Positions 57,169 to 64,000 of a stretch of DNA of 64,000 bases are shown in pieces. The position numbers and the translations under genes were made by a program. This DNA comes from Rhizophagus clarus. Lineage: Eukaryota > Glomeromycota > Glomeromycetes > Glomerales > Glomeraceae. Where the stretch lies: contig BLAL01000160.1 of the NCBI GenBank assembly GCA_015698045.1, positions 2,108,001-2,172,000 on the forward strand. Direction: 5' to 3'. How positions within the stretch are numbered: the stretch's first letter is position 1; each line of letters opens with the position of its first letter. The notes under the pieces were generated by a model, which was not told where the DNA came from, did not search any database, and saw only the letters and a program-made list of their open reading frames with translations.

Positions 57169-59814
57169 TCAACTTGTGCAGATTCACCAGTTGCTGGCTC
57201 AATTGGCGCAACCAGAAGATGGGGTGAATTGACATTTAAACTAAGAGGCGTACCTCATGAGGGTGAGTGTACACGCCAGATGACAATTCCCTCAAATCTG
57301 ACACTATTAGAAGCATACCCCGCTACAAGGACAACACGAAGCAAGGCTAGACTTGACCCAACTGCAGGAATAGTAAGGGACAAGCCTACAGAAGAGGAAA
57401 TGATACTACGAACCGTACAAGGTTCGAGTAAGGTTAAACAACCCACAAGGACGACCAAGACTAAGAAGGTCGAACCTAAGAAAATAATCAAAAAGAAACC
57501 TGCCGTGGTTGCTCCGATTTACAAAATGGTAGAACCATATACGCTGCAGCAGTTTTTCGACCAAAAAGCCGATATTACAAACGGTCAATTATTGGCAATG
57601 AATCCTAAGTTTGGTTTAACGATTGCCAAACAATTAAGGAAACCGGTAGTTAGAGCAAAAGACAATGAAAAAAATTCAATTAAGAAAAATGACAAAATGC
57701 CAGACGATAAAAACACTCTGGAAGTTGATGATTTAATACAGGTGGCAAACACTGCTGGACCCAATGCAGATCGGACCTCAGCACTATACTGCGAAGCCTC
57801 GATCAAACATATAAAATTTCCGCTGATCGTAGATTCCGGATCTGCTAGAAGTATTATCTCCCTGTCATTACTAAAAGATTTGGACATGGAGATTACAAAG
57901 GCTTCAAAAACCGTGATGGTAAACGTGAATGGTGAACGCTGACGCCCGTTGGGTGCAGTAACGGATATACCGTTAAGAATACATGATTGTATCATTCCTA
58001 TGGATGCCATTGTTACCGATGCTAATTCCTATGCTGCCATAGTTGGTAATGATTGGCTGCGTAAAACTAAAGCCATTTTGGACTACAACAACAACTTAAT
58101 GACCATCGAATGGAAAGATCAAGTTTTAGAGGTTTTTACCGAATGTAGGGAAATGCCTCACCACATCTCCAGCATCGAAGTACCGAACATAGAAGCTGAG
58201 GATGAAGTTGAAGAAGAGGTTGATGAGGACGCCATGGAAGAATCGGAAGATGAATTCGAAAGTGATGATGAAGAGGCGCAGGAACAATTATTTTGTAACG
58301 CAAAATTCATCACTCGAGAAAGGGCTCAAGAAATCGAAGAAGAATTGAAGGAAGGAAACCTTGTTAGTAATGAATATTACTATCAATACGAAGAAATTGA
58401 AAAGGGAAAGTTTCATACCAAAAAACTAAACGAAGAACAACTCCGGAAATTTGAGAATTTCATGGAATGATACCAGAATCTGTTCGCCTGGGATTCTAAT
58501 GACTTCAGACGAACATCGATAGTTACGCATAAAATTGATACTGGAGATGCCACCCCGATTGGACAAAGGTTCTACCGAACGTCCTATCAAAACCAGCTGT
58601 TCATAAAGGAAGAGATACAACGATTGTTGGACACCGGATTGATTGTTCCATTCAAAAGTCAATGGAATTCGCCAGTCGTAGTAGTAGAAAAGAAAAATGG
58701 CAAGAAGCACCTGTGCGTCGACTATCGGAAGTTGAACAACGTCACGAAAAGAGATTATTATCCTTTGCCAAGGGTAGACGATATGTTGGAAACGTTATCC
58801 GGATGTCAATGGTTTTCGTCATTAGATCTTGCCAGCGGGTTTTGGCAGGTCGAACTTAGCCTGAAAGACAGAGAAAAATTGATGTTTATCACTCGTTTTG
58901 GAACATTTAAATTTACCGTTATGCCGTTCGGTTTATGCAATGCTCTCGCCACTTTTCAACGCTTAATGGATACAGTATTGCAGGACATATTGTGGTGATT
59001 CGTCATGGTGTACATAGACAATATTAATATCAGTTCCAAAACATTTGAAGAACACCTGCAACATTTGGAACAGGTTTTTCTCCGATTGGAACAAGCCAGA
59101 CTCAAGTTAAGCCCGGAAAAATGTTTCTTTTTTAAAGACGAAATCCCATTCTTGGGACATGTTGTGAGCCAGAAGGGCATACAAACTGATCCGGAAAAGT
59201 TACGGGTTATTAAGGAATTCCCTGTACCTAAAGATTTAACGCAGTTACACAGTTTCATCGTGTTAGCGTCTTATTATTGTAAATTCGTCAAAGGTTTTTC
59301 GTCGATAGCCGAACCTTTGAATAGACTTTTAAAGAAAAACACTCTGTATATATGGAGTAAGGACCAGCATGATGCTTTCGAAAAGCTCAAGACATGCCTG
59401 ACGACGCCACCCATCTTGGCTTATCCCAACTTCGAAAAACCATTTATCCTTTACACGGATGCCTCTATCTTCGCTTTGGGTGCAATTTTATCTCAAAAGA
59501 ATGAAAATAATTGCGAATGTGTGCTAGCATACGCAAGCCGCACATTAAATAAGCATGAACGCAACTATAGTATAACAGAGCTCGAGTGTCTTGCAGTGGT
59601 TTGGTCTGTAAGACACTTCCATCAATATTTACATGGTCAAAAATTTACAGTAATCACGGATCACGCTGCACTACGGTACTTGATGAATTTATCGAATCCT
59701 GTTGACAAACTCGGACGATGGTTAATGATTTTAAACGGCTATGAAATTGAAATAATAAACCGCCCCAGAAAACTTCACTCTAACATCGATACATTAAGCC
59801 GAATAAGAACTTAG
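57169..59814 (+). pseudogene. pol: protease, reverse transcriptase, RNase H, with three TGA stops
   Basis: One frame (opening after TGA 57166, ending TAG 59812) holds protease with IVDSGSARSIIS, an acidic linker, RT and RNase H. RT motifs are VVVVEKKNGKKHLCVDYRKL, WFSSLDLASGFWQV (catalytic Asp), MPFGLCNALATFQRLMD, and VYIDNINISS where YIDD is expected, so the second catalytic Asp is Asn. RNase H shows YTDAS, ELECLAVVW, ITDHAAL and HSNIDTLSR. TGA codons at 57940, 58468 and 58996 interrupt otherwise continuous family sequence; no frameshift is needed. The copy cannot make active RT. Confidence 0.93.
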
Positions 59815-59900
59815 CGCATCTTCGTTAATTGAAAACACTTTTTTTTGGATTTTGCATATATTCGACACCGATTATTGGATTACCCATTTTTTGACTTAAC

Positions 59901-61688
59901 ATGGATTTAAATACATATTACACCCTCATTCAATTTTTGATGACACGATCAATGCCAACACATCTCGATACGCAGCAACGTGTCTCAATCAAACGGAAAT
60001 CAAGATATTTTATTGTTTTAGATGATCATCTTTATAAGAAAAATAAAGATAACCCTAATAGACCAATACGAGTTGCAAAGGAAAGTGAAATAGAGGATAT
60101 TTTGTACCATACGCACTCGGATCCTCTAGCAGGTCACTTTTCAGTTGATGAAATGTACCGAAGGGTAAAAATTTGATACTATTGGCCACAAATGTTTAAT
60201 GATGTTCGTCAATATGTACGAACTTGTGATGAATGCCAACGAAGGGGCAAAAATCGCCGTACTGAACCACTCCATCCAATAAAAGTTGGGCAACCATTCG
60301 ATAGAATCAGAATGGATATTATTGGCCCACTGCCTAAAACAAAAAATGGTAACATGTATATTGTTGTTGCCACTGAGTAGGGATGCCAACGGTCAGTTCA
60401 GTTCAGTTTCGGTTTTAAAACCGCGGTTTTTAGCTAAAACCGAACTGACCGCAAAACCAACTGATAAAACTGAACGGCAAAACCGATTGCAAAACCGAAT
60501 AAATTATTATTAGAAAGTGCTAATTATGACTTTATTTAATAATAACATTTAAATTTACATAATTTTTTCTTACAAAAATAGTGCTGATTTTGTAAATTTT
60601 TGACGATACAAAAATCACGTGATCACCGCACAAAATTAGAATTATCCCTATAATTTCAAAAAGGAAAATACTATAAATTTAAACATTAAAATTCGTGTTT
60701 TTTAGTTATTTTCAATTGAAACAAAGATATTTTTTCGGGATATGTTGTAAAATATTTACAATTAACCGATCGGTTTTTTCATCGGGTTTTTTATATATAA
60801 AACTGACGGTTAACCGGTCAATCTTGGACTAAAACCGAACCGAAACTGAACTGGCAAAAACTGGTTATGACCGGTTATAACCGAACTTTTGGCATCCCTA
60901 CCACTGAGTACTTGACAAAATGGCCAGAAGCCTGTGCAATCCCTAATGCGAAAGCTTCATCAGTTGTCTCATTTTTTTATGAAGACATTATATGCCGCCA
61001 TGGATGCCCAAAGGAGATATTAACCGATCGTGGAACACATTTTGTGAATGAAATGTTGGCTTCTTTATGTGATAATTTAGGAGTTAAGCACCAATTATCT
61101 ACAGCATATCATCCCCAAACTAATGGCCTAGTGGAACGCTTCAATCGGACTTTATGTGAAGCTATTGCAAAATATGCAAATGCAAATAAAGATGATTGGG
61201 ACTTATATTTATCATCTGTCTTATTTGCATATAGAACAAAATGCCACAGCACCACACGGCATGAACCATTTTATTTGATGTATGGTCACGATGCTGTGTT
61301 ACCAATTGAATTTGCAGTCTCTACTATGCAAAGTAAATGTGCTGAAGAGAACCCCCAAGATGATCTCCTAAACCGCATTCACACACTTACCGGAAAGGTA
61401 GTAGTTGATCGCCTAGAAACACAGGATAATATATGCAAGGCGCAACGGAAGCAGAAGAAGCAGCATGATGAAGATCTCCATGTAATGCAATATAAAATTG
61501 GAGACCTTGTGCTTCTATATCAAAGTCAATTAAGAGGCAAACAGAAGCTTCAAGAAAGATGGAAAGGCCCCTATTATGTGCATGAAGTGCTTGGAAATGG
61601 TGCATATAAACTGCGCACCATTGAAGGAAAAATTTTAAAAGTTCCAGTGAATTCGGAACGATTAAAATTGTATCATCAACGCAAATAG
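59901..61688 (+). pseudogene. Integrase ORF, interrupted by TGA and a 523-bp insertion
   Basis: ATG 59901 opens a separate frame after TAG 59812 and an 86-bp gap. An H2C2 zinc domain (HTHSDPLAGHF, then CDEC) has TGA 60174 just before YYWPQM. The DDE core has MDIIGP, LTDRGTHF and NGLVERFNR. A GPY-like C-terminal part has LQERWKGPYYVHEVLGNGAY. The insertion at 60378-60900 plus one 8-bp TSD copy (531 bp, divisible by 3) splits IVVATE from YLTKWPEA. Base use looks more AT-rich than the RT part. Integrase inserts the cDNA into host DNA; this copy is dead. Confidence 0.9.
60378..60900. mobile_element. 523-bp hAT-like MITE in integrase
   Basis: The TSD CCACTGAG lies at 60370-60377 and 60901-60908. 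Perfect 12-bp TIRs: TAGGGATGCCAA and TTGGCATCCCTA. Subterminal CAGTTCAGTTTCGGTTTT, AAAACCGAACTGACC and similar motifs occur in both orientations. Non-coding. An 8-bp TSD with TAGGG ends fits hAT. Confidence 0.92.
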
Positions 61689-61739
61689 ACTATCATGCAT
61701 GAATACATGGTTGATGACATAATCATTGCATGCATGTAA

Positions 61740-61744
<5 letters not shown>

Positions 61745-61776
<32 letters not shown>
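61745..61776 (+). repeat. A(32) tract between integrase and ORF3
   Basis: A run of 32 A follows shortly after the integrase stop and precedes TTTTTATATATATATG and TTATTA repeats. Confidence 0.95.
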
Positions 61777-61780
<4 letters not shown>

Positions 61781-61893
61781 TATATATATATGTGTGGTTT
61801 ATTTTTATTTTTGATTATATAGTTATTATTATTATTATTTTATTATTATTATTATCATTGTTATTTTTTTTATTATTTTTTTTTATATCTGAA

Positions 61894-62361
61894 ATGAATG
61901 CTTATCAAAGGATCTTAGACGACTTACGACAATCACAACCCATTAATATTCTGCCATATCCACCACCTTATGTCACCACTGCTAGCATAGAAGAAAAATT
62001 TGATGCAATAAACATTGCTATAGAAAGGGCAAATCGAATTGATGACCGAATATTAATGCTAGTAAATGTTTTCTACCTGGGACAGCTTTTGGAGGTAGAA
62101 ATAAAAGGAAACACGCAACAAAGACAATTTTTACAACGATTAACTACACACTTTCGGATAATTGCTATTTGGACATATTATATTTTTGAGGTTCAAGGAG
62201 TAGAACAAATTATGCGGACCGTTCATACAACCTCCACCATGATTCGGAAGCTCAGTTCAACTGAATATAAGGATTTGGTTCTAAATTCCATTGAAATTTT
62301 CAACGGAGTTGAAAATTTGGGAGGGAGTGATGTTATGATCGAACAGTCACGTGATCGCTGA
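61894..62361 (+). CDS. Extra ORF of unknown function at the 3' end of the gypsy element
   Basis: ATG 61894 to TGA 62359-62361 gives 155 aa, intact, ending 31 bp inside the 3' LTR. The upstream hydrophobic run in the same frame is a TTA/TTATT microsatellite and is left out. The protein is helical with ILPYPPPYVTTASIEEKFDA near the N-terminus, then alternating charged and aliphatic stretches (AIERANRIDDRILMLVNVFY, WTYYIFEVQG). There is no signal peptide or obvious membrane segment, so it does not look like an envelope protein. I do not recognise a family. It lacks stops while gag and pol have them, but it is short. Confidence 0.6.
   Translation: MNAYQRILDDLRQSQPINILPYPPPYVTTASIEEKFDAINIAIERANRIDDRILMLVNVFYLGQLLEVEIKGNTQQRQFLQRLTTHFRIIAIWTYYIFEVQGVEQIMRTVHTTSTMIRKLSSTEYKDLVLNSIEIFNGVENLGGSDVMIEQSRDR
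62318..62330 (+). promoter_or_regulatory. Polypurine tract
   Basis: A purine-rich stretch, GGGAGGGAGTGA, abuts the 3' LTR and should prime plus-strand synthesis. It lies inside ORF3. Confidence 0.75.
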
Positions 62362-62901
62362 TCATGTTGCGAATGTTGCGAATGTCACGAATGTTGCGAA
62401 TGTCACAAATGTTATAAATGTTACGAATATTGCAAATGTTTGATATGTTAAACATATGCAATATAACAAATATGTGAAATATATGAAATAAGTAGCATTT
62501 ATGTGATATGTTAGATATGTCAAGTAAATTTAGTGTAGTTGTTTTTTTGTATAAATATAGGCGTTTTTAATCAATGTAAAAACAGATAATTTCGTTTTAA
62601 ATAGATCAAAGCATTTATTTAATAAGTTATCTTGTTGTTTAAAGTGTTAGTTTATTTGTAAATTAATGCTTGTGTCTTAGTGTAATTGCTAGTGTGTGCA
62701 TTACCTATTCGCAACCGATTAATTTACGTTTTTTTTGCTTAAGTTGATCGTGTAACCTTCGCAAATTGATCAACGGTGAAACGTTTATTAGTAATTTATT
62801 ATATTTTATTTCACTTTCGCATTTACATTTAATTAATAAAAACCTTCTGCTACATATATACAACGCTTATTTTCATAAGCATAAAAGAACTGGCATTTAC
62901 A
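62331..62901 (+). repeat. 3' LTR
   Basis: 571 bp, collinear with the 5' LTR without indels. Four substitutions are visible, each C in the 5' copy and T here; three of them are at CpG. Confidence 0.95.
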
Positions 62902-62905
62902 ATAG

Positions 62906-64000
62906 GTTCATTGGAAATTATGATATTATTACTTGGTTACAAACTCTGTCGTTTATCAATAGCTGTTAATTATTTACCCTCATTACCATTATTATCAAGA
63001 TCAAAAGCAATTAAACCTGTTTATTTAATATTAGAAAATGAAGAAAACCCATATTGGAATGATGCAATAGAAAAGTATCTCAAAAGACCTCAAAGTGATA
63101 TTTTTCATAATATTACATATCCAAAATACCATCAACAATACCAAATATCTTCTAAGCCACCAAATATAAGTAGGCAATATTGGATTGACTTAAATGGAAA
63201 TTATATTATAAAAAGACAAAAGGACATATTGGTAATATTTCATCACACTTTAGTTAAGTCTGGTGAAGAATTTTTCTATGAACAATTATTATTAAGATTT
63301 CTATTTCGTGATGAAGCTGAATTGTTAAATGATTTTGCAACTTACAAAGAACACTTTCAATCCAAATTTCCACAAGAATATGGAAGATTAGTTAGTGATA
63401 TCAAAAAACAATCAACCATTCAATCCAATGCTACAATTGAAAATTACCTTCAATTAATTCAGAAAATTACTTTAAATATTAATGGAAATTTACAAGCTAT
63501 AATTAACCAACAATTAGCTTCATTAATTAATCCAGTTCCTTACATGACCAGATATTCTTCAATAATTAGCACAGATGATCAATATTTTAATTATAATATA
63601 TTAACTTCAAGTTGGGGGTTGCTCATCAAGGAAAATATCCATACTTTTTACTTACAGGTCTGGCAGGAACTGGAAAATCCTTTATGATAAATCTTATTAC
63701 AACCTATTTAACAAACTGCCACAAAAATTATTTACTTATGGCACCAACTGGTGTAGCTGCACAAAATATAAATGGCAAAATAATTCACTCAGAATTGCAG
63801 ATTAAACCAGATTCAAGTAATTATATATCATTAGCAATGAAGAATACTGAAAATAGATTAAGATTAAAAAAAATTGATGTTATTATAATTGATAAAATTT
63901 CTATGGTTTCACCATATTTGTTAGACTTTATTAACCAAATGTTCTGTAAATTGCATAACTGTACTTTACCATTTGGTGGAATAATGGTCTTATTAGCTGG
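62906..64000 (+). pseudogene. Helitron Rep/helicase gene, helicase part, continuing beyond the window
   Basis: It resumes the Rep frame directly after the TSD (GSLEIMILLLGY). A helical linker follows to about 63600, then a one-base frame change near 63630. The PIF1-type helicase follows: Walker A in GLAGTGKSFMINL, LMAPTGVAAQNINGK, and Walker B region VIIIDKISM (usually DExS; here DKIS, with the key Glu replaced by Lys). The window ends within GGIMVLLAG. The altered Walker B and the frame change add to the evidence that this copy is dead. Confidence 0.85.

Larger units (their letters stand above)
51706..57232 (+). pseudogene. gag, split by a 4010-bp insertion
   Basis: The frame is open from 51706 to 52792 and resumes at 56803 to TGA 57230-57232. 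No ATG precedes the conserved part (first ATG 52144), so the start codon appears lost or non-standard. The capsid-like region has WLEDFTRACNANGIANGRKL, YLRGAASTWW and the RQQPGEDVNTYAAALQELY stretch typical of retrotransposon gag. After the insertion comes a CCHC zinc knuckle, CYACGEPGHVVRTC, for RNA binding. Removing the insertion plus one ATATGAGT restores AYELTHQDQG in frame. The pol frame overlaps the gag end by about 60 nt in the -1 frame. Confidence 0.85.
50985..62901 (+). mobile_element. Ty3/gypsy LTR retrotransposon, nested in Helitron, itself carrying two DNA-transposon insertions
   Basis: Two 571-bp LTRs (50985-51555 and 62331-62901) start TG and end CA and differ at four positions. 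The host duplication is ATAG (50981-50984 and 62902-62905). Internal order is gag, protease, RT, RNase H, integrase and a third ORF, with integrase after RNase H as in Ty3/gypsy. Removing the element and one TSD copy rejoins the Helitron frame. Multiple TGA stops and a changed RT active site make it non-autonomous now. Confidence 0.95.

Noticed and set aside
49417..60176. UGA recoded as Trp or Arg in the mobile elements
   Set aside because: The host ML gene ends in TGA, several sites suit CGA decay, and frameshifts and the YIDN change show these copies are dead.
61792..61893. Hydrophobic N-terminal extension of ORF3 as a signal peptide
   Set aside because: It is encoded by a TTA/TTATT microsatellite and lacks an upstream ATG context; the ATG at 61894 is the better start.

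Overview
The window looks like nuclear DNA of an arbuscular mycorrhizal (Glomeromycotina, Rhizophagus-like) fungus. Most of it is very AT-rich, and the genes have short 65-130 bp GT-AG introns. The gene families are those greatly expanded in these fungi: tyrosine-kinase-like kinases with an N-terminal Cys4 motif, Sel1-repeat kinases, BTB-TLDc proteins and GHKL-ATPase giants. Transposons (LINE tails, MITEs, Helitron, Ty3/gypsy, hAT) fill much of the rest. The species assignment is inference from families and style; no marker gene is present.

Positions 1-about 6950 differ: higher GC, intronless densely packed ORFs, and a full-length 1239-residue family-B DNA polymerase of the nucleocytoplasmic large DNA virus type, in length and architecture closest to asfarvirus-like enzymes. 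I read this as the edge of an endogenous giant-virus region. It carries an array of hairpins whose stems differ while the loop stays constant, and ends near a perfect 50-bp palindrome.

7000-28,200 holds a 5'-truncated LINE end, a degenerate kinase exon, a 31-repeat Sel1 kinase gene (12766-17530), a four-exon nicotinamide riboside kinase gene (18994-20003), a secreted ML/NPC2-like lipid-binding protein gene (21532-22085), long AT-rich deserts and a 650-bp MITE. 28,660-42,700 is the host gene block: a second kinase, a 14-exon GHKL-ATPase gene that ends in a HELAH metalloprotease-like segment, and a tandem pair of BTB-TLDc genes with a shared promoter block.

43,850-64,000 is a transposon graveyard with visible layering. 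A Helitron (HUH/Y2 Rep at 50.5-50.9 kb, PIF1-like helicase from 63.6 kb) was split by a Ty3/gypsy LTR retrotransposon (50985-62901, 571-bp LTRs, 4-bp TSD). That element was itself hit twice by non-autonomous elements with 8-bp TSDs, hAT-like (4010 bp in gag, 523 bp in integrase). Nine of nine in-frame stops scored in the Helitron and gypsy frames are TGA, the RT active site reads YIDN, and all four LTR differences are C-to-T. Together these point to cytosine-deamination decay.

Exon boundaries were placed by eye from splice sites, frame continuity and family motifs, and have not been tested against transcripts.
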